Position numbers and translations under genes: made by a program. From Methylobacterium aquaticum (GTDB lineage: Bacteria > Pseudomonadota > Alphaproteobacteria > Rhizobiales > Beijerinckiaceae), in assembly GCF_016804325.1 (NCBI RefSeq), contig NZ_CP043627.1:2865001-2929000 (forward strand): a stretch of DNA of 64,000 nt. Direction: 5' to 3'. Position 1 is the stretch's first letter. The number at the start of each line of letters is the position of its first letter. The notes below the pieces were generated by a model. That model saw nothing but the letters and a program-made list of their open reading frames with translations. It did not search any database and was not told the DNA's origin. Shown one piece after another: positions 23,974 to 33,290 of this stretch.

Positions 23974-25589
23974 AGCTCGGCGCTCGCCGTCATATTGACT
24001 TGGACTCCGTATATAGCCTCATCCAATAGGGTGCATGTAAGGCTAATTCTTGAATTTGCCGAAGCATAGACGCGCACGTCCGTATCGGAGTTGTTGGCAT
24101 AGGCATTTCCAGTGGCCCCACTCTTGGGGCTGTAGAACGTCACGGACGGCACGGCCCGCATAACGGTCGGAAGGACCACGCTAAATACAGTCTGGTACGC
24201 ACTCTTTGTCAGAAGAAAAGTCGAGAAAGAAACCCATGCGTTCGTCGTCCCGGGAGACGTTCCATCATAGGAACTGAAGTAGTACCGTAGGCAGCGCCGC
24301 AATTCGTCGTCACGCGGTTCGAACACCGTGCGGCGGGTGCCGGGCTCGACCTGCGGCAGGGCGAGCGTGCCGGTGCCCCATTCCACGGTCAGATTCGCGT
24401 CGGCCGTGAGCCCGTTCGCCACGATCGGCGAGGCCGCATAGGCGCCGCCGTTGAGCCGCGCTAAAGCCGTGCCGAGCCACGACGCGGTGTAGGTGCCGCC
24501 CTCGGTCATGTAGAGGGCACCTTCGATCACCTGGACGAGCGTCCCGGCCGAGATGGTCAGCGTCGTCACGCCGCTAGAGCGCGCGAAGGTGTAGGTGCAG
24601 CCGTTTGCACCCGCCTTGAAGCCGTCATGGCCGTAGGCGCCCGCCGCCAGGGTCACCGTGCCGGACACGGCCCGCTGGTTGATCGTGAAGCCGGCATTCC
24701 GGAGGCGATTGCGGAAGCTCGGCCCGAGACCGAGCGCGACGGACGCCGCGCCGGCATCGGCCGCCGTCAGTACTGCCCGGCCGGTCGCGCCGGCATCCGT
24801 GATGTCGGCAGCAGTCGGGCCGGAGATCGGCTTGCCTGAGGCGCGGACGTAGTCGACCACGCGCCAGTTGCCCGACGCATCCGAGACCGCCAAAGCCGTG
24901 TCGCCGGCGGCGGTGACGAGGCTGGCGCCTCCCGGCAGGACCAGGCTGGTGGCGTTGTGCGTCAGCGTCGCCGCGCCGGTGAAGCGCAGCAGGCGCACCC
25001 GGTTCGGGCTGGTGCCGAAGCCCGTGACCGTGCCGGACCCGGTCAGCGCGACCCGCAGGCAGCCCAGCCCGCCGAGGTCGACCGTCGCGGCGATCGGCGT
25101 CGAGGCCTCCGCCGCCGTGAGGTCGAGGCCGCCGGTCGAGCGGTCGACCCGCAGGGCCTCGCGCCAGGTGCCGCCGTCCGACGACACCTTGAGCCGAAGG
25201 TCGTCGTCGCCGGTCAAGCCGATCTCGGCGCGGCCGGAAAAGCCCGACTGGAACAGCAGCGACAGGGTGTTGCCGGCGGTTTCCTTGTTCAGGGTGTAGC
25301 GCAGATCCCCGGTCCCGCCCTCGCCCGCGGTCGAGGCGGTCCAGAGCGCCTTGTTCAGCTTGGCCGCGAAGGGGTTCGTGGCGTCGGCGGTGGTGCCGAC
25401 GCCGAGGCGGGTCACGTTCTGAAGGTTCTTCAGGTCCGCTGCGGTTGCCGTCGGGAATCCGCCCGGGGTCGTCCCGTCATGGATGGCGAGACGGTTGTTC
25501 GTCGCGTCGACCACGATCTCGCCGGGGCGGCCCACGAAGGTCGAGAGGAACGACCACGCTTCGCGCAGATACTGCAGACGGATGCTCAT
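23970..25589 (-). CDS. Phage tail fibre protein
   Basis: The gene starts at the ATG at 25587-25589. The N-terminal segment (FVGRPGEIVVDATNNRLAIH, DGTTPGGFPTA) is the repeat-type module found at the start of phage hyaluronidase and tail-fibre proteins. The centre is a long beta-rich shaft with Ala-Asp-Ala repeats, and the C-terminal 150 residues probably form the receptor-binding tip. The product is 539 residues. The last about 130 codons (23970-24290) have markedly lower GC than the rest, suggesting that the tip was exchanged. Confidence 0.8.
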   Translation of the reverse strand: MSIRLQYLREAWSFLSTFVGRPGEIVVDATNNRLAIHDGTTPGGFPTATAADLKNLQNVTRLGVGTTADATNPFAAKLNKALWTASTAGEGGTGDLRYTLNKETAGNTLSLLFQSGFSGRAEIGLTGDDDLRLKVSSDGGTWREALRVDRSTGGLDLTAAEASTPIAATVDLGGLGCLRVALTGSGTVTGFGTSPNRVRLLRFTGAATLTHNATSLVLPGGASLVTAAGDTALAVSDASGNWRVVDYVRASGKPISGPTAADITDAGATGRAVLTAADAGAASVALGLGPSFRNRLRNAGFTINQRAVSGTVTLAAGAYGHDGFKAGANGCTYTFARSSGVTTLTISAGTLVQVIEGALYMTEGGTYTASWLGTALARLNGGAYAASPIVANGLTADANLTVEWGTGTLALPQVEPGTRRTVFEPRDDELRRCLRYYFSSYDGTSPGTTNAWVSFSTFLLTKSAYQTVFSVVLPTVMRAVPSVTFYSPKSGATGNAYANNSDTDVRVYASANSRISLTCTLLDEAIYGVQVNMTASAEL

Positions 25590-27717
25590 GACGAGGCAAG
25601 CCCGAGATCGATGAAGATCGGATAGGGATCGGAGGCGAGGCCAAAATCGTCGGACAGCGCTGCGACCTGCGAGGCGATGCCGAGGTCGACCGGGTTGCCC
25701 GCTGCCAGGGCCTCCGCCACCGGCCCCATCCGGCCCGAGCCGACGGGCGTGTAGGCGTAGGCCACGCAGGTGGCGAGATCCTGCACAGCCCCGCCGAACA
25801 CGTTGAAGCTCTGAAGTTTGAGGCTGATCGGCACGCCGATATAGGCGGCCGGCAGGGAATAGCGGAACACCGCGTCGTCGAGGCGGGCGAACGGCGCTCC
25901 GGCGGCATGGGCCGCGGGGGCCGAGCCGTACAGCCCACGCATCAGGTAGGTCAGCGCATAGGCATTCGGACCGGTAAGCGTTGCACCCGCGTAGGCGACG
26001 AGTTCGCGGTCGACCAGCGCGAGCGTGACGGCGTTCCGGGCGTCGGCCTGCGAGCCGCCCGCCAGCACCCCGCCGGATCTGGAGAGATCCACCGTGAGGG
26101 TGTTGGCGGTGTCCGGGTTCGCCCCGGTCGGGGCCGGCAGAGCCGCGGTTAGAACCCCGTGCCGGGCCGGCGCCGTGATCGTGCCGATCTCGGCGTAGCT
26201 CGTGCCGTCGCGCGAGATCCAGACGTTCGCCCCGCCCCAGTTGGGATCGGCGACCCCGCCGCTCCCGCCCGAGACCGCGATCCAGACCTGTGCCTCGCCT
26301 CCGGTCAGCCCCGGCGGCGGCTCGAAGACCACCGGCGGGTTGACCGGCGCGGCGGCGACGTTGCGGTTGATGCTGCGGCCGGCGGACCCGGCGACCGGGT
26401 AGAGGGTCGCGGTCGCGAAGCCGCCCGGGAACTCCTCCGCCACGACCGTCAGCAGGCCTTCCTCGTCCTCCTCGATCTCGCGGATGCGCACCGGCGTGCG
26501 GGCGAGCCCCAGGCCCGGGTCGGTCAGGGTGACGATGTCCATCGGCTCGAGGAGGCAGTACTCCCAGGACAGCCGGAATGCGTAGGTGTTGCGGATGTAG
26601 AGCGCGCGCTGGAGCAGGAGCTGCGCCACGAGGCCCGCGACCGGCAGCGAACAGATCTCCCGGGCCGTGACGCTCGCGCCCGCTTTGAGGCCGAAGCGCT
26701 CGATCGCCGCCTGGTCCCGCGCCTCGACGGTGGTGGCGGCGTAGGCGTGGCCGCGGTCGGAGCACTCGATCCGCTGGAGGTTGGGGATGCCGTGCGGGTC
26801 GCTGCGGGTGAGGCGGACCGGATCCTCGTCCTCGGCGTGCAGGAAATCGTCGTCGGTGAGGTCGTAGACCGGCGCGATGGTCGGCTGGAAGGTGATAGTG
26901 CCGCCGGCCACCGTCCCGCCCGTGACCGGCAGGTCGCCGTAGGGGATGACCTTGAGCAGGCCGCCCGACCAGACCGGGGCGGCGTTGGTCAGGAGGAGCC
27001 AGCGGGTCAGGATGCTGCTGGCGGTCTCCTGGTCGGCCAGCACCGGGCTCAGGGCGATGCCGAGTGCCGCGCAGGAGGTCTGGTAGGACCCGTCGCCGGA
27101 GCTCCCCAGGATCGTGCGGGCATCGAGGGAGGCGGCCGGGAAGCCGACGCCGTACTGCGCATTGGTCAGGAAATCGACCATCATGGCGGCCGGGTCGGCG
27201 TCGTCGGCGCTCGACGCGCTGCCGACGAGCCGCCCTCTCACCTCGAAGGCGATCTGCGGGACGCTGGCCGAGCTGCCGAGGTCGAAATCGGTTGCGGCCG
27301 CATAGGCGGTGGCCGGATAGGCCAGGGCCGCTTCGGGATACCGGACCGTGGCCGGCGCCCAGGCGTCCTGCGGGGTGGTGCCGGGGATCAGGCTCAGGCC
27401 GTAGGCCGGGTAGGATGCGCTGGCCTGTCCGCTCCAGATCGTGCCGATGCCCTGGATCGGTCCTTCGCCGACGCCGAGCATCAGCCACGTCGAGTAGGTG
27501 TAGCCGGTGACGGTGGCCTTCTGGCCGCCGCCCTTGCCCCGGAGGTCTTGCTGCGCTGCGCGTGGGTCTGGAAGCCGTCGTGCCAGATCAGGTTCGGCGC
27601 GGCGCGGTTGGTGCCGTAGACGATCGCGACCGGCAGTGCGCTCGAGGCGGTCTGGATCTGGAGGCCGGTGTAATCCGGCGTGACCGCCCGCTTCTTCTTG
27701 GCTCCGAACAGGCTCAC
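25586..27717 (-). CDS. Tail-tip/host-specificity protein (GTA gp15-like), frameshifted near its start
   Basis: The true start appears to be a GTG at 27715-27717 (VSLFGAKKKRAVTPDYTG), overlapping the NlpC stop. That frame continues through IVYGTNRAAPNLIWHDGF, and then breaks. The rest of the protein reads from about 27535 in another frame (ATVTGYTYSTWLMLGVGEGP and onward for 630 residues). Inserting one C in the CCCC at 27537-27540 restores a GGKGGGQ linker typical of these proteins. The main part has tail-hub features (YGVGFPAA, CLLEPMDIVTLTDPGLG, YAYTPVG). It would sit at the tail tip and contact the host envelope. Confidence 0.78.
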
Positions 27718-28163
27718 GGCGCGCCCCAGAGGCTGAATAAGCGGGGCGCGCGAGACGGCTGCGCCAGCAGCCCGTTGCGGCTCAGGGGTTCCTCGATCAC
27801 GGCTTGCGCGGGCGAGAAGGCATGCACGAGCGTCAGCGGCTCGGCGGCGGTGACGATGCCGCCGTGGGAATAGGCCCGGCCCTGTCGGAACATCACGATG
27901 TCGCCGGGCTTGGCCGCCGCCACCTCGCGGGTGCGTCCGAACAGGAAGCCAAGGTAGCGCTCGTCGTCGCGGTGGATGTGCCAGTCCTGCGGGTAGGGCC
28001 GCGGGTCGAAGGGCGGCACGAGGCCGGTATCGACGAACACCCGCACCAGGAGCATGCCGCAATCCACGCCGACGCCGTGGATGTCGGCACCCGGGTGATA
28101 GGGCGTGCCGATCCAGCGCCGCGCCTCCGCGACGACGCGGGTGCGCTCCAGTGTTTCGCTCAT
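27714..28163 (-). CDS. Phage NlpC/P60 cell-wall peptidase
   Basis: The 149-residue protein has the catalytic Cys35 in GVGVDCGMLL and His100 in GRAYSHGGIV, the standard NlpC/P60 pair. The N-terminal ARRWIGTPYHPGADIHG block is typical of tail-associated peptidases in gene transfer agents and siphophages. There the enzyme cuts peptide stems so that the tail can pass the wall. The ATG is at 28161-28163. Its stop overlaps the GTG of the tail-tip gene, while upstream a 2-kb insertion separates it from its usual DUF2163 neighbour. Confidence 0.88.
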   Translation of the reverse strand: MSETLERTRVVAEARRWIGTPYHPGADIHGVGVDCGMLLVRVFVDTGLVPPFDPRPYPQDWHIHRDDERYLGFLFGRTREVAAAKPGDIVMFRQGRAYSHGGIVTAAEPLTLVHAFSPAQAVIEEPLSRNGLLAQPSRAPRLFSLWGAP

Positions 28164-28720
28164 GGCAGCATCCTGGCAACTGGTTGCCATGCATCGACGG
28201 CGTCGAGCGCATGCATGCTCTCCCGTCCGTGTCCGCGGCCGATATGTCGGGGCCGATCTGGCGCCTTCGGCCGGACCGGTGGTGAACGCCGGGAGCACGG
28301 AGACCTCAGGAGGCTGCGTCGAGGCCGCGGCGTGCAGCGATTTCCGGTCGCCGGCCGCCTCAGGCCAAGGGCGCCGGTGAGACAGGGGCCGCGATGACAC
28401 CGAACGAGCTCCAATCGGATCGGCCGACCCTTCGGTCACCGCAACTCTATGCAGGGCCGGGTCGAGCAGGGTCCGGTCCGAATCCGGCCGGTCGCTTCGG
28501 CCGATTGCCGCGCAGTTGCCCTCGATCGGCGGATATCGGCCCCGCCGGGACTCGATCCAGGACGGCTCGGCGGGTTCCGACCTGCGCCCTCTGCTCAGGC
28601 CTGAACCAGACTGAGCCTTGCGAAGCGCGGCCCGTCGACGATGGCGGCCTTCCACCGCCGTCGCAGACCATGGGCTAGCGGCTCGGCCGGAATCACGTCA
28701 CGGCATCCCGGTCCCAGCCC
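28164..28720. other. GC-rich DNA without a recognised gene
   Basis: More than 550 bases between the membrane-protein gene and the NlpC peptidase show only arginine/proline-rich, antisense-looking open frames on both strands. Many short CGGCCG-type palindromes occur. I see no gene, RNA or clear repeat. It is the promoter-side flank of the peptidase gene and part of the inserted segment. Confidence 0.4.
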
Positions 28721-29902
28721 CTACTTCGGAGGTTTGGCCTCGGGAATCTTCAGGCCGAGATAGGTCAGAACGCTCAAGGTTTGCACGCCGAGAAGCGTGC
28801 TGAAGTCCGGCATCTCGAGATTTCGGTAGACGTCGTAGATGAAGATCACCGTCAGAATGAGGGTCCAGGCGATCACCTGAAAACGATGGAACGTCACGCC
28901 GTTGGCATCGCTCATCACGTCGGAGAGCAGGTTGCGCGAGAGGCCGAGCATTCGCCTCATGTCCCAGTAATTTCCGGCCTTCGCGGCATCATCTAACTCG
29001 TTGTTGTTGACCGGCTTGCGATTGGCCCCATTGTCGGCCTGCGCCGCATCGATGGTGGCCGAGCCGGCCAGCGTCGCGGCGCCGATGCCCAGCAGGCCCA
29101 GAGCCGACGCGTTCAGCGCGTTGGCGTGGTCCCCTGTGACGACCACGATGAGCGCGAAAGCGCTCGCCACCACGAAGAACCACCACGCGGCTTGAACTCG
29201 CGCGAGGCTATATTGCGGTTTCAGCGTCGCTTTTGGTACCGTCTTGATGATCTTGGCCGTTGCGTCCTCGAACGTTGGCCATGGCGCGCGGAGCATGTCC
29301 GTCCTCCGCGCGGTGACGATGAATAGGACCACGAGCACCGCCAGCACGGCCGCCCACAGCAGTAACAGACGCTTCGGCACCGGCAGGAGCCGCGCCTTAG
29401 CGTCGGACGGGATCGCCGGCTCGTCGACGGGCGCGACGCTGACGGCCACGGTCCTCCCCGCGAGGCTGGGCTGGCCAAGATGCTGGACCCAATCCTTGCG
29501 CGACGCGTCGCCACCCAGTCCGAGGTCGAAGCGCAGGATCTCGTTCGCCGGGTCCAGCGGCGGGGCAGCCTTGAGCTGCGCGATCGCCCGTTGGTCCAGC
29601 GCCAGGACGAGCCCCTTGTGGCATTTGGCGTAGGCGAGAAGGTCCGGAAGTTTGTCGATCGCCAGAGCGATCGTGTCGCCGATCCGGATGCGCGGGAGTT
29701 CTTGCGCTTGGGCGACCTTGTCGCGCTGCGCCTGCGTGTCGACGCTGATGCCGGGGTCGAGCCGGTACACGGCCTTGACCTTCGCGCCCGGTACGGAATC
29801 GGGGCAGGCCGCCGCAACGCCTGATGTCGCGGCCACGACAAGCAGGAGGAGCATGGCTCCGACGCACACCAACAGACGCGTCATGGCTGGTGATGTCGTC
29901 AT
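28721..29902 (-). CDS. Membrane protein of unknown function inserted in the tail module
   Basis: I chose the ATG at 29900-29902; an ATG at 29884 is also possible, and the open frame further upstream is AT-rich leader. The 393-residue product has a signal peptide (RLLVCVGAMLLLLVVAATSG), a soluble region with several cysteines, and TM segments near residues 185-205, 255-280 and 285-305. The C-terminal FHRFQVIAWTLILTVIFIYD and LTYLGLKIPEA block looks conserved in unrelated membrane proteins. It is foreign to tail modules and interrupts the usual DUF2163-NlpC order, so it is a probable moron. Confidence 0.65.
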   Translation of the reverse strand: MTTSPAMTRLLVCVGAMLLLLVVAATSGVAAACPDSVPGAKVKAVYRLDPGISVDTQAQRDKVAQAQELPRIRIGDTIALAIDKLPDLLAYAKCHKGLVLALDQRAIAQLKAAPPLDPANEILRFDLGLGGDASRKDWVQHLGQPSLAGRTVAVSVAPVDEPAIPSDAKARLLPVPKRLLLLWAAVLAVLVVLFIVTARRTDMLRAPWPTFEDATAKIIKTVPKATLKPQYSLARVQAAWWFFVVASAFALIVVVTGDHANALNASALGLLGIGAATLAGSATIDAAQADNGANRKPVNNNELDDAAKAGNYWDMRRMLGLSRNLLSDVMSDANGVTFHRFQVIAWTLILTVIFIYDVYRNLEMPDFSTLLGVQTLSVLTYLGLKIPEAKPPK

Positions 29903-30247
29903 CGTTATATGCAAATCGACCCATCGATTCATCGATCCGCTCCCCGGCCGGCTCGGCAAGATTGGATCATCATTCGCATTTATCAAAATGGCAACGGATT
30001 TTTTTCTTGTCTTATATTTAGGTTGGGCAATGAAATGAATGACATATGCGAAATATATTTTGATTTTCAAATATATAAATGAAAGTATATGGGAATGTAT
30101 ATTTAACTAACAATCAATAAATGATGAAATATTGGTGACTGCATTGACGAGCAATGCCGATGTGGATGGCCTGATGGGCGGCACAGTGGATTATTGAAGG
30201 TCGGAAGGGGTTCGCTCGTGTTTCGGTACTCTGCCCTCTCCTGACCT
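29903..30247. other. AT-rich upstream region of the inserted membrane-protein gene
   Basis: About 345 bases, very AT-rich between 29985 and 30130 with runs such as AAATATATTTTG. It probably contains the promoter of the minus-strand membrane-protein gene. No gene is apparent. The composition contrasts with the flanking phage genes and marks the right side of the insertion. Confidence 0.5.
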
Positions 30248-31114
30248 TCACAGCGCCGCCTCCGGCGTCGGCACGAACGGGAAGCCGCGGAACCGGGCCG
30301 CGTTGGCGAACTTCGCCCGGCAGGTCGCCAGGGTGTGGTCGCAGCCCTGATAGGCCACGAAGGTGTCGCCGACGGCCGGCGCGGTCTGGAGCGGATAGGC
30401 CAGGGTCAGGCCCGTGGCGTCCGCCATCTTGATGGTGGCGGTGGCACCGGCATTGGCTCCGCCGGTGACCGTGAGCGTGCCCTGGGCGTAGGCCGGCGAG
30501 GCGCCCGTCCACGGGATGCGCGTCGGGGTGGCGCCGACACCGACCGCCCCGGCGCCTCCGAACGCCTCCTTGGGCAGGCCGCAGCCGGAATCGAACAGGA
30601 CGTGGTTGCAGGTCGGCTGCCAGACGTTGCGCGGCATGTCGACGTCGAGCAGCACAAGATCCGAGGCGACCGTGATCCGCGCCGCGGTGCGCCCGACTGC
30701 GTCCACAGTAGAGACACGGCCCTGGAACAGCAGCACGGCGCCGACCGGCGGCAGGGTCCAATCGGTCAGGAAGGCGCGCTCCCGCCGGATCCTCGCCCCG
30801 TCGAGGGCGCCGTTGCGGATCGCCACCATGGCGGGCACGCCGCCGACCAGATCCGTCGGGCGTGCCGAGAGGGTGACCTGCTGCTGGTCGACCTCGAGGC
30901 CGACCGAGCAGCGGAAGCGCAGGCCGTCGACCATCAGCGAGTTGGCGAGGTAGACGAACCCATTGAGCGGCACCGCGACGTCGGCATTGGTGACCGCGAT
31001 CACCGTGCCCGACCGCAGGGTGATCGTGAAGCAGTCGGCGTAGAGCAGGGCGACATCCCGCTGCGCCCGCAGGCCTGTCAGGTAAGCGACCAACGCCGAA
31101 GGCGCGGCCCTCAC
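30248..31114 (-). CDS. DUF2163/BR0599-family phage tail protein
   Basis: Start is the GTG at 31112-31114, overlapping the TGA of the upstream DUF2460 gene. The 288-residue protein has the DUF2163 N-terminal part (LTGLRAQRDVALLYADCFTI, the SVGLEVDQQQVTLSA strand). Its C-terminal BR0599-type part has conserved cysteines (WQPTCNHVLFDSGCGL, CDHTLATCRAKFAN). In gene transfer agents this protein is part of the distal tail (iron-sulfur or metal-binding hub component). It would normally be followed directly by the NlpC gene. Confidence 0.88.
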   Translation of the reverse strand: MRAAPSALVAYLTGLRAQRDVALLYADCFTITLRSGTVIAVTNADVAVPLNGFVYLANSLMVDGLRFRCSVGLEVDQQQVTLSARPTDLVGGVPAMVAIRNGALDGARIRRERAFLTDWTLPPVGAVLLFQGRVSTVDAVGRTAARITVASDLVLLDVDMPRNVWQPTCNHVLFDSGCGLPKEAFGGAGAVGVGATPTRIPWTGASPAYAQGTLTVTGGANAGATATIKMADATGLTLAYPLQTAPAVGDTFVAYQGCDHTLATCRAKFANAARFRGFPFVPTPEAAL

Positions 31115-31734
31115 GGCGTGGTGCTCCGGAAGCGCAGGCTCTTCACCTGCCATAGGCCCCGCATCAGGTGCTCGAAGTCCACGCCGTCGTCCATGAAGCG
31201 GCAGAGGAAGGCGTATGTGAAATCGGCGGCGATCACGGCGCCTGCGGCGGGCGCCGTCACGAAGGTGAGGAGGTTCGGGACGGTCAGGCTCCAGCCGCCC
31301 GCCTGCGCGACACCTGCCACGGTCACCCGGCTCACCGCCGTCACCCATCCCACCGTCTCGGTGAGCTCGCCCAGGGTGCGCACGAACGGGAAGACGGTCG
31401 TCGCGCCATCGCCGGCCGCGAGGGCCTGGTTGGCGACGGCGCCGTCGGTCGGGTCGGTGAACAGGAACGTCCCCCAGGTCCCGCGGCATTGGACGTAGAG
31501 GCCGAGCAGCGCCTGCAGGCTTGCGGTACCAAGGCCCGGGAACGAACCGTCCGGCGTCAGACCCTCCACCGGCAGCGTGAACTCGTAGAGCGCGGCCGGA
31601 TAGAGCGGGCTGCGCACCTCCCGCCCCGAGGCGTGCGCCTCCACCCGGGTCGCCGTGACCGGGCGCTTGGTGACGGGCCAAGCGGCGCCCGGCAGGCTCG
31701 GGAAGGTCGCGGGCATCAGGCCGGCACCGGACAT
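31111..31734 (-). CDS. DUF2460-family distal tail protein
   Basis: The ATG at 31732-31734 shares one base with the stop of the TIM-barrel gene. The 207-residue protein has the family pattern: AWPVTKRPVTATRVEAHASG, the RGTWGTFLFTDPTDG block, and a C-terminal FLCRFMDDGVDFEHLMRGLW. In gene transfer agents this is the distal tail component that links tube and hub. The C-terminal 120 residues of the preceding gene are a recognisable paralogue of this same fold, so the pair looks like a duplication. Confidence 0.85.
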   Translation of the reverse strand: MSGAGLMPATFPSLPGAAWPVTKRPVTATRVEAHASGREVRSPLYPAALYEFTLPVEGLTPDGSFPGLGTASLQALLGLYVQCRGTWGTFLFTDPTDGAVANQALAAGDGATTVFPFVRTLGELTETVGWVTAVSRVTVAGVAQAGGWSLTVPNLLTFVTAPAAGAVIAADFTYAFLCRFMDDGVDFEHLMRGLWQVKSLRFRSTTP

Positions 31735-33086
31735 CAGGCCGGCACGCTGACGAGCTTGAGCGAGCGCAGCTCCCACAGCCGCGCCATGAACTGCTCGGGC
31801 GCGATGGCATCCTCGGCAAAGCGGCAGAGCAGCGACGAGCCCTGGCCGAGATAGGTCGGCACCGGCACCGTGAACGGCGTCGCCCGCCCGCGCATGCGGC
31901 CGAAGAAACCGACGAGCGCCTGGAGGTCGGCGATGACATCCATGCGCAGCACGTCGAAGGTCATCTCGATCTCCCAGGTGGGCTGGCTGCGGCGGGTGGC
32001 GCGGCTCTCGCGGCCCGAGACGTGGCCCGCCACCGTTGTGGCGAAGGCCGGCCGGTAGCGGGTCGACCAGCCCCGGCCCGCGAGCGTCGGGAAGCCCGGA
32101 TACGGCCCGCCCGGCGCAGGTGGTGCGTCGGCGGCCGGCGGCGGCAGGGCCGGCCCCTTGCCGCCGAGCCAGTTGCCGACCCGCCAGTTCGCCGCGTCGC
32201 CCCAGACCGAGCCGAGGAGCGGGAAGGTCGGGAACGGGCGGGCGTCCCAGTTCCAGGCCGCCATGAAGGCCGGCTCGACCATCTTCAGGCCGGCCGGCGA
32301 GGCGGCGTTCTTCCCGTCGACCACCCAGTACTCGTAGACCGCCTGCAGCCCGAGCGCCGCCAGGGTGTCGTCACGGCGCGGCGCGAGGCGACCGCCCGCC
32401 GCCGGATCCCAGGCCGACCAGTAGGGCGTGAAGCTCTCGGTGGATTTCGGGTCGTAGAAGACGTTGGGCTGGTTGGTGCAGCGGTCGCAGGTCGGGAAGC
32501 CGTATTCGGTGAAGGTGATCGACCGCGACTGGGGCACCCACTTCGAAGATGCACCGCGCGGCACCCAGCCCTGGCCGTCGCCAGCGTCGTAGACGGCCTG
32601 GTGGGCGTTGTTCCACCACCAGCGCAGCATCTTGGGCGCGAGGAGCTGCTGGCCGGCCGCGTAGGGCGTGCGGATCTGGTTCGCCCGGTCGCCGCTCGGG
32701 CGCGAGACGGTGAGCCCCGAACCGAGCGGATCGGGGCCGGGTCCGAGGTTCGTCGAATCGGCGTAGAACCAATTGTATTTCTCGCCGCCCTCGATGTTGG
32801 CCTTCAGGTAGGCGAGCGAGGCGAGCATCGGCGGCCCGGAGAGCCCGAGCCCGTTCATGGTGGCGGCCGTGGGCGGCCAGGTGGTCGGTGCCGGGGCGCT
32901 CCAGTTCGACGCGTCGAGGCCGCCGGTGCCCGTGGTCCAGTCGGAGAGCGGCAGGTAGTTGTCGATCGCCACGAGGTCGATGGCGGGCGAGGCGTAGAGC
33001 TGGTCGAGGTGCGGCCATTGGCCGGCCTCGCCCGGGTGCTGGTACCCAGTCCAGACCGACCAGTCGGCCGCATAGCTGACGAGGTT
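31734..33086 (-). pseudogene. GTA-type TIM-barrel plus DUF2460-like tail protein, 5' end lost
   Basis: The frame is open from the stop at 31734 to about 33086, beyond the first internal ATG at 32972. It reads VSYAADWSVWTGYQHPGEAG, LYASPAIDLVAIDNYLPLSD and TFTEYGFPTCDRCTNQPNVF, the GTA TIM-barrel (glycosidase-like) domain normally found in tail megatron proteins. The last 120 residues are DUF2460-like (SGRESR, FFGRMRG, LLCRFAEDA, LWELRSLKL). The N-terminus of the barrel is missing: at about 33086 the sequence changes to an integrase fragment and then the IS. The gene is truncated and probably non-functional. Confidence 0.8.
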
Positions 33087-33175
33087 CCTCGAAGCAGTGC
33101 CTGAACGAATAGGCCGATTGCCCGGGCAGGGGCAGCAGGCCTGCCGCGCGCATCACCTTGTTGGTGATCGCCGAT
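33084..33175 (-). pseudogene. Integrase gene fragment
   Basis: The minus strand encodes TNKVMRAAGLLPLPGQSAYS followed by FRHCFEE, which resembles the box containing the second Arg-His motif of site-specific tyrosine recombinases (SLRH.FE). Only about 30 codons survive between the IS21 end and the truncated tail gene. It is neither the tRNA-Ser island integrase nor in frame with the tail gene. It is a scar of an earlier element. Confidence 0.55.
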
Positions 33176-33290
33176 TGTGATTAGGCGTGGAATAAGGACC
33201 CCGTTTCCGGGGTGATCGGCGTCCAAACGGGACCCCCAGGATACTTCATCCAGACTGCCTCCCGCATTCGGAACGGGAGGCTCGCGGAGG

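Noticed and set aside
26159..27619. A 486-codon plus-strand frame in the tail-tip region
   Set aside because: It is the antisense of the tail-tip protein, with no recognisable domain.
22241..33086. A complete gene transfer agent or intact prophage
   Set aside because: Only the tail-tip and lysis genes are present. No terminase, portal, capsid or tape-measure gene is visible and the first tail gene is truncated.
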